The notes under the pieces are model-generated. The model was given only the letters and a program-made list of their open reading frames with translations, searched no databases and was not told where the DNA came from. Of a stretch of DNA of 64,000 bases, positions 1-13,039 are shown one piece after another. The translations under genes were made by a program, and so were the position numbers. Numbering within the stretch: position 1 is the stretch's first letter; each line of letters begins with the position of its first letter. Origin of the DNA: Siphonodentalium dalli (lineage: Eukaryota; Mollusca; Scaphopoda; Gadilida; Siphonodentaliidae); contig CP136062.1 in the NCBI GenBank assembly GCA_032622095.1, positions 9,947,710-10,011,709 of the forward strand. The letters are read 5' to 3'.

Positions 1-652
1 TCTGTGTCCTTTGGCTAGCCCCTATCGAGTCCCGGCCGGTGGAGGGTTCCACTGGGGTAACTCGATAGTCCAAAGTCACCTGCAGTCGGCCCGCGTTAGA
101 GTGCAAAGTCCATCCAACACAATGAGCCGACTGCAGGTCGCTCGGCACGAGACAGACTTGGCGGGGGATTAAATCCATTCCGCCAAGTCCCGATAGAAAT
201 AGTCACCGAACGCTCACGGCTTAACGCGTCGAGCATAAAATGCGACCATCCCGCGAGCGCTCCAGAAGCGAATGAATACCAATGATGATAATATATTTGA
301 TGTTTCACTTGTTCAAAAAAGTATTTGGGTATAACCAAAATGGCAAGAGAGATTTATTTTAAAGGGAATTGCTGCTCTTGAAAATATTGCAATAAAAACA
401 TGATATGCAAGTGAAAAGATGTTGGCCATCCTTAGGATTAAGATGAATTTGTTGATTAATTAAGTCTATAATCTCAGGATTAATCAAGCAGATAGTAACA
501 ATGCTCTATAATGGAATTGTTTTATTGCAATTTGACCAAAAACTCATCTTAGACATTGTTTGGTTCAACACATAATCAGCTTTATATTTATTATTGTTAG
601 TAGGAAATTAATCCCAACTAGCAGCTGATACTTCTGATGGGTTTCACAGTTT

Positions 653-752
653 NNNNNNNNNNNNNNNNNNNNNNNNNNNNNNNNNNNNNNNNNNNNNNNN
701 NNNNNNNNNNNNNNNNNNNNNNNNNNNNNNNNNNNNNNNNNNNNNNNNNNNN
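653..752. other. Assembly gap (100 N)
   Basis: A run of exactly 100 Ns, the usual size for a scaffold gap of unknown length. The sequence before it (1-652) recurs almost unchanged after it (from about 1238). Confidence 0.98.
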
Positions 753-1472
753 CCTCAGCAGGAAGAATTTGTAATTACTGAGCTGGTATTTCTTTCCTGC
801 TGAGTGATGTGAGTTGATCGCTCTTGCGATTCGGCGACGCTCCTCGTCAATGATTTCCCGCTCTGTTTTGTTGGGCAACGCCGGGCTCTCCTCGTACCTC
901 GGCGTCGCAGGGGCGGGGGTGGTGCTTTCCGCCCCTGGTGGAGTCTGGCTTGGTGGAGTAGCCATCTCCACGTCGAAGACAGCGGCAGGAACCTCCGGGA
1001 TGACGTCGGTGTTCCTGGTTCCGCTGTCCTCGCCGACGGCAGGGACATCCGGGGTGACATCGGCATCCCTGCTCCGTCTGGTGGTGGTAATATCATCTTC
1101 TGCCGGCTGATGTTGCTGCTGGGTGGCCAAGTGGGGAAGAACTGGGCGTCTCTCAGTTCCTCCTCTTCTCCACTTGGCCCTCCTCTCGGCATCCCTACGG
1201 CGCTGTGAAGGGGTCTTCGCCTTCCTCTTCCTCCCGGTCTGTGTCCTTTGGCTAGCCCCTATCGAGTCCCGGCCGGTGGAGGGTTCCACTGGGGTAACTC
1301 GATAGTCCAAAGTCACCTGCAGTCGGCCCGCGTTAGAGTGCAAAGTCCATCCAACACAATGAGCCGACTGCAGGTCGCTCAGCACGAGACAGACTTGGCG
1401 GGGGATTAAATCCATTCCGCCAAGTCCGATAGAAATAGTCACGGAACGCTCACGGCTTAACGCGTCGAGCAT
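753..1472 (-). pseudogene. Partial repeat-type ORF, N-terminal part, broken by the gap
   Basis: An open frame on the minus strand runs from a Met at 1472 into the N gap, about 240 residues. It begins MLDALSRERSVTISIGLGG, has a hydrophobic start, then a very basic stretch (GRKRKAKTPSQRRRDAERRA) and a Pro/Thr/Ser-rich linker, ending in a charged helix (TEREIIDEERRRIARA). The basic KTPSQRRRD block resembles one seen in uncharacterised, often repeat-encoded proteins of molluscs and cnidarians; that link is from memory. GC content is clearly higher than in the surrounding DNA, as expected for coding sequence. The left flank (96-338, minus) carries a second, frameshifted copy. Product unknown; a gag/ORF1-like retroelement protein is one possibility. 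Confidence 0.4.
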
Positions 1473-1984
1473 AAAATGCGACCATCCCGCGAAGCGCTCC
1501 AGAAGCGAATGAATACCAATGATGATAATATATTTGATGTTTCACTTGTTCAAAAAAGATTTGGTATAACCAAAATGGCAAGAGAGATTTATTTTAAAGG
1601 GAATTGCTGCTCTTGAAAATATTGCTATAAAAACATGATATGCAAGTGAAAAGATGTTGAGCATCCTTAGGATTAAGATGAATTTGTTGATTAATTAAGT
1701 CTATAATCTCAGGATTAATCAAGCAGATAGTAACAATGCTCTATAATGGAATTGTTTTTATTGCAATTGACCAAAAACTCATCTTAGACATTGTTTGGTT
1801 CAACACATAATCAGCTTTATATTTATTATTGTTAGTAGGAAATTAATCCCAACTAGCAGCTGATAACTTCTGATGGGTTTCACAGTTTAACATAGATGAA
1901 CTGTAATTATCATTAATCCCCCCCCTGCCACAGAAAATATACATGCTTCAATGTCAACAATGATAGTTATTCATAGTGAATGAT

Positions 1985-2747
1985 AAAATGTAGATGTTAA
2001 GGTATGGAAAATCCAGGCGGGAAGATAAACTAGGTAAATTCCAATGAAAATTCTCCGAACTATAATTATTGTCTCTTTTACAGAAAAGTCATGCTTCCTT
2101 GTCACCTATGATAGTTTTTCTTAGTCACATAGTGATAGTGAACGATAAAATGAGACTAACTCGCCAATAGATGTTAAAGTATGGAAAATTCAGGCGGGGG
2201 GGGGGGGGGGAGATAAACTGGGTGATTTTCAATAAAAAAAAATCTGAACAATAATGTCTCTGCCGAAGAAAAGACATGCTTCCTTGCCACCAATGATAGT
2301 TTTTCTAAGTCACATAGTCATAGTGAATGATAAAATGAGACTATCTCGCCAATAGATGTTAAGGTATGGAAAATTCAGGCGGGTGGAAGATAAACTGGGT
2401 GATTTTCAATAAAAAAAAATCTGAACAATAATGTCTCTGCCGAAGAAAAGACATGCTTCCTTGCCACCAATGATAGTTTTTCTAAGTCACATAGTCATAG
2501 TGAATGATAAAATGAGACTATCTCGCCAATAGATGTTAAGGTATGGAAAATCCAGGCGGGGGGGGGGGGGGGGGGGGATAAACTAGGTAAATTCCAATGA
2601 AAATTCTCCGAACTATAATTATTGTCTCTTTTACAGTAAAATCATGCTTCCTTGTCACCTATGATAGTTTTTCTTAGTCACATAGTGATAGTGAACGATA
2701 AAATGAGACTAACTCGCCAATAGATGTTAAGGTAAAAATAATTCAGG

Positions 2748-2787
<40 letters not shown>

Positions 2788-3345
2788 AGATCAACTGGGT
2801 GATTTTCAATGAAAACAAATCTGAACAATAATGTCTCTGCCGAAGAAAAGACATGCTTCCTTGCCACCAATGATAGTTTTTCTAAGTCACATAGTCATAG
2901 TGAATGATAAAATGAGACTATCTCGCCAATAGATGTTAAGGTATGGAAAATCCAGGCAGGGGGGGAAGTTAAACTAGGTAAATTTCAATGAAAATTCTCC
3001 GAACTATAATTATTGTCTCTTTTTACAGAAAAATCATGCTTCCTTGTCACCTATGATAGTTTTTCTTAGTCACATAGTGATAGTGAACGATAAAATGAGA
3101 CTAACTCGCCAATAGATGTTAAAGTATGGGAAAATTCAGGCGGGGGGGGGGGGGGGATAAACTGGGTGATTTTCAATAAAAAAAATATCTGAACAATAAT
3201 GTCTCTGCCGAAGAAAAGACATGCTTCCTTGCCACCAATGATAGTTTTTCTAAGTCACATAGTCATAGCGAATGATAAAATGAGACTATCACGCCAATAG
3301 ATGTTAAGGTATGAAAAATCCAGGCGGGGGGGAAGATGCGCAGGG
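1985..3345. repeat. ~180-bp satellite with poly-G tracts (about 7 units)
   Basis: The phrase AGATGTTAAGGTATGGAAAA recurs near 1993, 2169, 2356, 2533, 2722, 2931, 3114 and 3299, giving 177-209-bp units. Each unit holds a G-run just after CAGGC, variable in length, with the longest of 38 G at 2749-2786. Two unit types occur, one with TCTCTTTTACAG and one with TCTCTGCCGAAG, in an irregular A-B-B-A-B-A-B order. Unit-length differences come almost entirely from the G-runs. Confidence 0.92.
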
Positions 3346-3940
3346 GGGGGAAGATGTCGTAGCACACCGGTACTTCTGTTGCGGGGGTCATTTTAGCCAG
3401 ACAAGGGAGACAAGCAGAACTCTCCTGGCTTGATTATATATTAGCGTGGGGGGACGGAACCGGGCCACGTGGGGCGATCCGATACATTGCATGTCAAAAG
3501 GTTCAGTACTTTATAGGATTTTTAGGAAACATTTTGACTCTATTTACATGTAGCTGTTATGGTTCTGCCCAGCTTGTGGTATATATTCTGGGTCAACTGA
3601 AATCATTTGGATTTGTTAACAATACGAAGATTATAATAGTAGTATGGCGTTGATCCATGCTACGAACCCGACGGGCATGAATGCGACAATTAGAGTGGAC
3701 TAGCCGATCATGATTATGCCTGAATCTTGCTTCATCATTACTTGCGCCAGTCCATTCTGGACGCAAGTAATGTTTTCGGCTCGGATGTCTGTTTATCCTT
3801 CCTTCCTTCGTGAATATGTTACGTCATACCGGGAAGTACATACTGTAAAAAATGAACACACGCTAATATGAAATGGTTGCATCAATTGTAATTTAAATCC
3901 ACATATATACTTAATTTGCATTGTTATCTGGTTTTATTAG
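3346..3940. other. No gene recognised
   Basis: Mixed-composition DNA without a convincing ORF. A short inverted repeat (ATTACTTGCG against CGCAAGTAAT) lies at about 3738-3771. Confidence 0.5.
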
Positions 3941-3941
3941 C

Positions 3942-4760
3942 TCACCTGAGACAAAGTCTCCGGTGGAGCTATAGTCATCACTCCTCGTCCGTCGTCCGTC
4001 CGTCTGTCTGTTCGTCCGTCAAACTTTTTTAAAAACATCTTCTCCTCTGAAACCATCATACCGTATTGGTTCATATTTGGTGTGGATGTTCCCTAGGTGA
4101 CTCTCATTCAGATTTGTTCAAATGAGGTCACCCGGTCAATTAGTTGAGAAACCAGGGCCATAACTCATTTTAATTCTTACAATGACTTCTTCTAAAAAAA
4201 TATTTGGCCGATTTAGCTTATATTTGGTACATAGATACCTTGGGTGACTGGGGTTCAGATTTGTTCAAATTGGGTCACTGGGTCAAATAGGGGCAGAGCC
4301 AGGGACATAACTTTAAAAAAAAATAATTTAATTTTTGCATTTTGACCTTTAATTTTTGTTTAGGACACATCACAGCCTCATATTTCTTACCTAGATTTTT
4401 CTTAGCATGTTCTTCATCTGTATGGATTTTGGTATTGTTTATTTAACTCCTTCCACTCTTGTTTTGATATAGAATTCATCCAAGACAGGATTACTCAAAC
4501 ATTTTTCATCTGATCAACACCCAATTTGGTATATGAATATGGGTTTGATCCGATATATTTTAACAGAGTTATGGCCCTTTATAATTCAGACCTCTTTGCT
4601 ATGCACTATTAATTTTTAAGAGAACACTGAAGCCTGTATTATTGAAAAAGCCAATTTATCATAGTGTGGTCACCCAATACTCTTGCTTCAGACTGCTTGC
4701 TTCAGACCAGTTTACCATCTGTCATTACACGACATGACATTAGCTAAACAACTATTCTAC
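3942..4760 (+). mobile_element. Degenerate AGCTCACCTGAG-type repeat
   Basis: Starts TTAGCTCACCTGAGAC, with a terminal hairpin closing on GTCTCCGGTGGAGCT, followed by a pyrimidine tract of CGTCCGTC units and then blocks containing CATATTTGGTGTGGATG and CAGATTTGTTCAAAT. The same blocks recur at 6590-7360. The layout (terminal hairpin, CGTCC tract, repeated body) parallels the Helentron-like elements in introns 1-3. A related block (ACTCAAACATTTTTCATCTG) is at about 4493. Confidence 0.6.
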
Positions 4761-4796
4761 CAGAGTCTACAATGAATAGTCCATTGTTCATTTCTC

Positions 4797-4940
4797 CAAG
4801 CCTGGACATAGTGTGTCTGACATTTGCAGAATGAAGTCCCCAGATGGTGAATTTAGTGTTGCTACCCCATACAGCAGGCTAGCATAACCAAATACACCCT
4901 CAATTACCTTATTCTGCTTAGGCCTCATCTTCTGGGACAA
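4797..4940 (+). mobile_element. Degenerate CAAGCC foldback element, partial
   Basis: Begins CAAGCCTGGACATAGTGTGT, then GCAGAATGAAGTCCCCAGA and a diverged inverted copy. Only the left part is kept. Confidence 0.6.
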
Positions 4941-5325
4941 TTTTTTTTAAACATGTTTTAAAATTTGAAAAAAAGTCACACCATTATATATAACATCTGC
5001 AGAGTTATGAAACTTTACTCTTTAATGAAATTATGGAAACATTCCACCCTCCCCCCACCCACCCCCTCCCACATGGCCCAGGCCCAACCCTGCCATCAAC
5101 CAACATCCCTTCCAAGCCATATCACCTCTCAATTTAATACCTCTTCTCACCACAGAGGCATATATATCTGTAAAGGTTCAGGTCATTAATTATATAAACT
5201 GGCCAGATGACATGTATTATTCTAATCTAAACATATCTGTAGCAATTTAACAACAAACTGGTGCTTCCATTCAATGTTAGGTGATGACTGACATTCAATG
5301 ATACTGTGAATGGCTTTGATTTCTT

Positions 5326-5880
5326 CAAGTCTGGAAATAGTGTGTCTGACATTTACATAGTGAGGTCCCCAGATGGTGAATTTAGTGTTGCTACCCCATA
5401 CAGCATGCTAGCATCACCAAATACACCCGCCAGGGACCTAATTCTGCTTAGTCCTCATCTTCTGGGAAGTATCCTAAGTATCAAATTGACAGTTTGATTT
5501 AGTCACTTTTTCCACCTGTTCAGTTTCAATGTCCCCCTAATTTACAGAAGATAAAATGCATAATTGAGGTGCTCAATGGGTGTGTATCACCAACTTCAAC
5601 TGTAGGACTTCATTGATTTAGTCACTTTTTTCCACCTGTTCAGTTTCAATGTCCCCCTAATTTGCAGAAGATAAAATGCATAATTGAGGTGCTCAATGGG
5701 TGTGTATCACCAACTTCAACTGTAGGACTTCAATCTGTTCCTTGGTTTTATTGGCCATTGAGGCCTAATCAGATTGAGGATGAATTTGGTGATGCTAGCC
5801 TGCCTTACAGAATATTGTCATTAAATCCACATTTTTGGGACCTAATTCTGCAAATGTCAGACATACTAAATTCAGGTTTG
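5326..5880. mobile_element. Older CAAGCC foldback element with internal duplication
   Basis: Left end CAAGTCTGGAAATAGTGTGT and right end ACTAAATTCAGGTTTG are diverged copies of the family ends described at 41586. The centre holds two tandem ~116-bp copies (about 5499-5732) containing GTCCCCCTAATTT and TAAAATGCATAATTGAGGTG. No clear target duplication. Confidence 0.65.
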
Positions 5881-5984
5881 GCCATTTCATATTATTGTTT
5901 TAATCACCACTTATCCAGATGAAATCATACGACTAATATTCAAAGAAAAATGGGGGGGTATATATTGGATTAAATTTGTCTTCT

Positions 5985-6405
5985 ATCTGGCATTTGCAGA
6001 ATGAGGTCCCCAGAGGGTGAATTTAGTTATGCTACCCTGCACAGCAGTCTAGCATCACCAAATACACTAGCCAGGGTCCTCATTCTGCTTAGGCCTCATC
6101 TTCTGGGAAGTATATAGGCACTTAAATTGACATTTTTACTTACTTTAGCCCTTCTGTTTAGTTTCTATATCCCCTAATTTGTGAATATAAAATGCATAAT
6201 TGAGGTGCCCAATGGGTGCACATCACCAACTTTAACTGGAGAACTTCAATCTAATGCTATGTCTCCCATAGCAGTTGAGGCCTACACAGAATGAGGTCCC
6301 CAGAGGGTGAATTTGGTGATGCTAGCCCGCATTGCAGGATTGTGTCATTAAATTCACCCTTTGGGGACCTCATTCTGCAAATGTCAGACAATTTGTTCAG
6401 GCTTG
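5985..6405. mobile_element. Older CAAGCC foldback element, long form
   Basis: Starts near GGCATTTGCAGAATGAGGTC and ends TTTGTTCAGGCTTG. Both arms carry the GAGGTCCCCAGAGGGTGAAT palindrome. The centre is the long-form spacer also seen at 15878-16267. The 5' extremity is diverged. Confidence 0.65.
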
Positions 6406-6589
6406 TCTGTTCGAATATTATGTTCTTAACCACCAGTATCCAGTTGAACTCATTATACCCTGATTTTGCAAAGAAAACTTGGGGGGGGGGGGTATATTGG
6501 ATTGAATTTGTCAGTCTCTATGTCAGACTGTTCTCCCATCCATCCATCTGTCATTATGTCTCTATCCGTCCATCAATTGTTTTCTTCTC

Positions 6590-7365
6590 CAGATACATAT
6601 TAAAGACCAAATGGGTTTATATATTTAGGTGTGGATGTCCCCCAGGTGACTCACATTCAGATTTGTTCAAATGAGTTCATCAAGTCAAATAGGTGAGAAG
6701 TCAGGGCCATAACTCTTTCCTTCCATAGTAATTCTTAAAACAATTTCTTCTCAAGAACCATCTGGACTATTTAGATTATGTTTGGTATGGATGGTCCTTC
6801 GGTGACTGGGGTTTAGATTTGTTCAGATTTGGGGTCATTTTAGGAAAATCAGTTCAGTTCAACTCTTAAAATCTAATGTCTGAAATTACCAAATGAATGG
6901 ATCTCATAGATGGGGATTCATGTTTGTTCAAATAGGGGCGGAGATATAAGAGATTTAATTACCAACCAGCCACCCTACCCGTGCTCCGGTGGAGCTATAG
7001 TCATCACTCCTCGTCCGTCCATCGTCTGTCCGTCCATCCGTCCGACAACAATTATTTGAACATCTTCTCCTCTGGAACCATAAGACCAAATGGGTTCATA
7101 TTTGGTGTGGATGTTCCCTAGGTGATTCTCATTCAGATTTGTTCAAATGAGTTCACTTGAAATAGTTGCGAAGCCAGGGCCATAACTCTTTCCCTCCATA
7201 GTATTCTTAAAGTGACTTCTTCTCAAATACCATCAGGCTATATGGGTTCATATTTGGTATGAAGGATCCTTGGGTGACTGGGGTTCAGATTTGTTCAAAT
7301 CAGGTCACTGGGTCAAATGTGGGCGGGGCCAGGGACATAACTCCAATTTTTTGTTTTAGATTTAA
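6590..7365 (+). mobile_element. Two degenerate AGCTCACCTGAG-type repeat copies
   Basis: Blocks matching 3942-4340 lie at 6600-6960 and 6985-7352. The second copy keeps the CCGGTGGAGCTATAGTCATC start and the CGTCCATCCG tract. Confidence 0.6.
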
Positions 7366-7369
7366 CTCT

Positions 7370-9400
7370 TTAGATATCTACTTCTTTTAAAGTGATTATG
7401 AAAAGTTCTGACTGTTGTGGTCTCCAGAGTCCCAGTCTTATCAGTCTTTGCAGTCTGGTGAGCGACCCCACAGTCATTGACTGTCTTGTTTTGGTAAGAA
7501 ATCGTTCATAAATGAACAATATTGAATTATTTCTTTCTGGAAACGGATCAAGACGCCATGACGTAACGACGCACATCATGACGTCACAAGCTACATGGGC
7601 GCGCAAAACACCAGGCATGATTGCATCGATGTCCAGACAGCTGAGACTCGTATTACACGGACAGGCTAAACCATTCCATCTGCCAACAACTTCGTATTTT
7701 ATTATTATAAATATATATACTGCATGTAAAACAAACGTGGGCAACAGTACATGTCCATTAGAAGCCTATTTTATGTAACTTGAAACTCAAGGAAATGAGT
7801 TGAGATCAAGTCTAAAAGATGCGTGCGGAATCGTTTTTTCGCAGTGACTGTGAGGTGCGAACATATTTCTGGAAAGTTCAAAACATTTTTGAAAGATCCT
7901 GGTGCATATAAATCATGTCCGGCCAAACAGTCGAGCGCGTGGTTCAATTGAAAAACAATTGCACTGAAAATGTGAATGGGGAAACATGGATTATTAAAAT
8001 GGCTTATTAATTAACTGGGAAAACAAGCTTTCTCATTCTCAACGCAATAGACATTTTGAAATGTTCCCGAAGTCTGTAGATCAGTCGCTAAGGGCATGTT
8101 CACATTGACACATTGTTAATCAAAGACTAATCAATGATCGCGTTTCTTTTATTTAATTGTGTCGGTATTTTATAATTTACTTTGATGGTTTTTGCCACTG
8201 GCATACACACTTGATATCATTCTAATCAAACTAGTAAGTTAACCCAATTGGTATAATATATCATCATCGGCAATCAATAGTCTTCACACCCTTCATATGA
8301 ACGATGTCTACATTGTTATATTAATATTCAAACAACTCGTACGTATTACTAAGGCTATCATTAGTGTAATAGATCAACTTGAGATAACAGAGATATTATG
8401 TCCGTACATACAACTATTTCAGCGATGGGTGAACAGAGATTTTATATCTAGATTTTTGTTATCGATCTCTCAAACGAGGGGCCAGCACCCGTGGTTCAAA
8501 CTGGTGTTGGCAAGACACCACACAACATGCCAAATGTGTGATGGGCGCAAGTATAGGCAGCTCCAGTGAGTGCATTCTAGTTGGTTATGGATTCGTTCTT
8601 ATGCACGTGCATCTTGGTGCTGACCATTCCCGCTCTGCGTCCAGGTGATAACATTATTTACACTCAAACGGGCAATAGGTAAAAGGACATACTTTAGGGA
8701 CAACTCATATCGCCATGCCTAGTGTTCTTATCATGTAACCATAAACATGTATCTCGTGCATTATAGATGGGCTATATATTGAGCCCAAGTTGCATAGGGT
8801 TATAAGGACATGGTATTCCAGAATTGGTATGAGTTATTGTGCCAAGTAGTTGCCTGATACCGGTAGTTTGCACGAAAAACGTGTTACTTCAGAAGTCTGC
8901 ATTTGGTGTTATTGTCTTCGTTTTACAACAGAAGAAAAATTATCGCAATTCATCGACTTGAATACATGTCGACTTGTCACATAAAGCACATACAAATTCT
9001 TGGCAGGATGAAAGTGGGTCATCATTGATATTAGTAGATTGTTGAAGTTGTTGCATAGTATGATACATTGCACTTCTTTTTCATAATAAGTCATTATGCT
9101 ACCTTTTTCCTGCAGCCCGAGAATACAAGCCTGGTATCCATGCAAGGCTTCACATATTCTGTGTCCATGACACAGTTCCAGACAATGCCACATATTTATC
9201 AGGTGGTGATAACAAAGACTCCTTGACATGCTTCTATTTTTTCGTGAATGGTCGAGTGCAGAATCTATATGCTGTTTCAAAACACTGAATTATGTTCGCC
9301 ATTGGGTCGAATGTCACGTGATACGGTCCGTGAATGGCGACGTTCGCTTAGAGATAGTTCCTAATCTCTTGCTAGTAATTGTTACCATGAGGAAGCGGAA
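7370..9400. other. No gene recognised
   Basis: AT-rich unique-looking sequence. Short open frames (90-124 codons) show no recognisable domain, and no repeat array is visible. Confidence 0.5.
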
Positions 9401-9409
9401 ACAGGTAGG

Positions 9410-10110
9410 CTGTTACATGCAGACAATACAGCACGCTTCGGTCGGAAGCAAGTTATTGTTTTTTTATTCCCCTGACGTACATGTCGAAGTACTAGAATTT
9501 TATGTTTCTCGATGAATAAGAGCTAGGATAATTCTTCATACTGAAAACAAAAATAGGTCACGTGTCATTTCCGTGAACGACATATCGGACAGTATTGTCC
9601 AAGAGATGTGTGAAACCTTGCCTCTAATTCACGCGTTGACTGGCTGCGACATTCACAAACACCTATAAAATGAAGCCGTTTGACTTAATTGTTAAAATCA
9701 GTAAAATGTGATGCGAATTTTGTACCAATTTGTGCAATCTATTAATGTTGACGATGACACTATATATCCTACCAAGTTTGCATGTGGGTTATATTATAGT
9801 GAGCCATAATGTCGTCAATTCGACAAATTAACAAACACGTTCTTATGTTGTATAACCGAACACTGGAACACATCTTCTACCGCCAGCAGCCACAGACTCC
9901 GTAAGAAATTATATTAGCACATCTTCGTGCGAACTATATCAGTGATTGGCACATCACACTAACTCCCCAGCCTGGTGTACCATTTCATGACAACCATGGC
10001 TGGTCGCTCTTTGATTGAGTCCTACAAACAAGGTCGGATTATACTTCCTCCCGATCTACTGTGACTACTGAGCCGTGGCTGTAAAGATTCATATCAATCT
10101 AACAAATGAG
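9410..10110 (+). pseudogene. Decayed repeat-encoded ORF (HALTGCD / RANY / HGW family)
   Basis: Fragments in order along the plus strand match a family of uncharacterised proteins that is repeat-encoded in many invertebrates: YSPDVHVEVL (family SPDTDVxVL) near 9465-9494, LPLIHALTGCD near 9622-9654, HLRANYISDW near 9920-9950, then PGVPFHDNHGW and, in another frame, LLSRGCKDS before 10110. The frame changes between 9664 and 9926 and stops interrupt it, so it is not functional. Family recognition is from memory; the order and spacing of five motifs make chance unlikely. Confidence 0.6.
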
Positions 10111-13035
10111 CTTGTTTCACCGCAGACTAACCATGTAACGATGTATGTGAGAATGTCTACAATAACTGAAATAGTGTAAATTTTGACGACTCATATGATG
10201 AGCAGAGTGAGATAACTCAACTTATAGAATAGGAAGTAGTAGCATGCCTTGAAAACTGTTTGGCAACACAATATTATATACTGCAAAAGTTATTTCTTTA
10301 TTGACAAAAAAAATCCTCTGTAAACAACTAATTTCGTTATTATAAAATATTTCACCTGAACACATGTTTACATCAGAGATAGGCAACTTGAAATTGGAGG
10401 CCGGTAATTTTAACATACAATTTCAATTTCTTCAGAAAAATTCTATAATTTGATACTACTTATCTAAATTGACCCAAAAGGCACATGTTAGTGATGATTG
10501 TTTTAATATTTCTATACATTGACTTTTATCAAGTATTCCCCCAATAAATGAGTATCTATAGTCCTTAAGACAATCAATTATTCATTAGGTTAAATTAAAT
10601 GAAACAATAGTATGGTTCTTCGGTTTGTTTATGGTTACCAGTGAACTAATTACCATGATTAACAATTCCCTTGTCCACAGATAACGAACTCAGTCACGTT
10701 TGTGGCGGGAAGTGTGAGAAACTTCGATTTTGTTGGCCGTTTTGGATACCATCCTAAACTTATTGTCAAATATGAAGCATATTGTAATGCCATATCTATT
10801 GTCAGTTGTGATCACTGTCCCGACATGCGCGGCACAAATAAGAAAATACTGTTCTGTATAACCTTAGTCTCACACATAAGCCTTTGTAGCCATATGTGTT
10901 CAGTTGAAATATATATATATATAATCTTTCCATAAAAATTATAGTAAAAATTGAAAAATATACAAAATAGTTGCCAGAAAGGTCATCGCATGAGGTTTTA
11001 TGAACTTACTAATTCTAGACCAGTGTTATCGCGAGGTTATACCATAGCCTATCAAAATTTAATCACAATGTTGCAAGTTTTACATAAATTAGTAAAATTT
11101 CTCATTTTTTTCTTCAAATTTTAATCTTAGATCACGTTCAGACACTGTTATTTATAATTCCCTTCATCACTCTCTATACTGTTTCAGTTTATGCTTCCAA
11201 AACCAACTTGACATGCAGCATTCTAAGTGTAAACTACATAATTCGTTTTTTTGCAAAAGTTATATTTTAGGGGGTGGGGTTAAGTTTACGCTCATATCAC
11301 ATTTTCACAGCAATACTCTTGGCATTCCATTACTAAAATGGTTTTGGTATGTTTTTGGGGCAAATTTTTAGCCATGTTGCGGATCAATAGCCCATGCTGT
11401 TCACAAGTTATAGCCATTTAAAAGTGACAATGTTTTTAAAAATCCAAGTAATTTTTTGCGATTTCAAAATATTTATCGCATTTTTTTCTAACTAGCTCAC
11501 TAGCTCATAAATTGGTCTAGTTTTGTATCTCGTGTCATTTTATGATCATTTCTTATTTATATAAACGTTATATTGTGCAGTTTATAACTGCAATATTTTG
11601 ATTATGCTCTGACACTTGTACTCGAGAAAATTCTCATTTTATTTTAGCGGTAAGAGTTGTATTCCCTGAAAAATATATTTTGGGACACTTTCTGAAACGA
11701 GCAACAAACAAAATCTGATGCGCCATATGATTACCTTTAATTTGATATATAGAAACCTTTGTTGGAGGGGGGTGCAGCCAATTTGAAAAATATCCTGATT
11801 TGCCCACGGACTAATTGGCAACAATATTAATTGATATATATACATAGTAATTAACACACATCAACAAATTCAAATAATGACATGAATATTTATTTAAAAC
11901 ATGGAAGAATCAGTCAATCTATACATTTTACATGATAAAACATCTGATTATTTATTGATTAAAAACAAGATAAAACATGGAAGAATCAATACATTATTTA
12001 TTTATTTATTTATTAAAATTAAAAACATGGCGTATACGTTCACGTTGGTCTTCTTTTCTTCTTCTTTCTTCTGTTGGTCTTCTTTAGTTCTTTGATTGGC
12101 CGTTCTTGTAAATGTTGTTGACATTCTTCAGAAATTCTGTTGTTTTGTTGGTACCGTCTTTGTATGTCTGTGTCTATTTTCGCGTATTTGACTTGATGTC
12201 GGTCTCAAGGTCCCACCGCTACTTCGATGTGTGCAGCTTCTTTTTGGAGCACTTGAATGAGAGGGTAAAAGGACAATCTGCTCCCCTTCATGTTTAGCCA
12301 TCTGTGCCAAGCTGTGAAGAAGAAGAAATTTCATTAAATTTGTTTGTACTTTTGTAGTTCAATTAAAATATCGATCAAATTCAAATATTGTGAAGAAGAA
12401 GAATACCGTACTTTTGTTATTCAATTAAAATATTTATTTCAATTTCGCCTTTGTGTATGTATAAAATTTGTTATTGTGATAGGCATGAACAAGCATGTTG
12501 TGATGGCACGAACAAGCCTCACTTAAACAAACAACTCACCAACCGAGTGATTCTCAACTCAGATCAATCACCGTTTTATCTTGTTCAAACAAACATGCCA
12601 GAAGCCGATCTGAGTGTAAAAAGGTAGATACATGTACCAATCTATATAGAAACATATATATACAACTTTATTATCAACTTTCTCACAGACAAATCACAGG
12701 TAAGAATATTAAATCAAATCATAAGATCAAGATATATAATATAAACTAGAGCAATGCTACCCTTTTATACACTTTAATCAAAATATTAAATGCTTTATTA
12801 TAATAATAAAATAACATACAAAAGAAAAATATATTTATCCAAATATCCTACTGATAAAAACATTTTTATGTGAGACTATTCGGCCCAAACCATGGGCCGA
12901 ACAAGCCCGGCCGAACAAGCCCGGCCGAACCAGCCCTGGACGAATCGACCCCGACCCCCTAGGATTAGGAATCACTGTTTGTTAAATAAAATATTATTTA
13001 ATAATATTAAATCAATATATTATATTACATTATTA
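10110..13035. other. No gene recognised; AT-rich spacer
   Basis: Very AT-rich. Small local repeats only: ACATGGAAGAATCA twice (about 11900-11990), TTCAATTAAAATAT twice (12358 and 12421), and a run of AAGCCCGGCCGAAC copies at 12880-12950. No ORF with a recognisable domain. Confidence 0.5.
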
Positions 13036-13039
13036 TCTA

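Larger units (their letters stand above)
1..1890. repeat. Duplicated ~650-bp segment flanking the gap
   Basis: Positions 1-652 match 1238-1888 nearly base for base; differences are mainly short indels in homopolymers and a few substitutions. The left copy stops at the N gap and the right copy continues. Either a tandem duplication or unmerged overlapping contig or haplotype ends would give this pattern; the gap position favours an assembly cause. Confidence 0.85.

Noticed and set aside
7370-7778. Overlapping 124- and 88-codon ORFs on opposite strands
   Set aside because: No recognisable domain, no splice context and no similarity between the two; consistent with chance.
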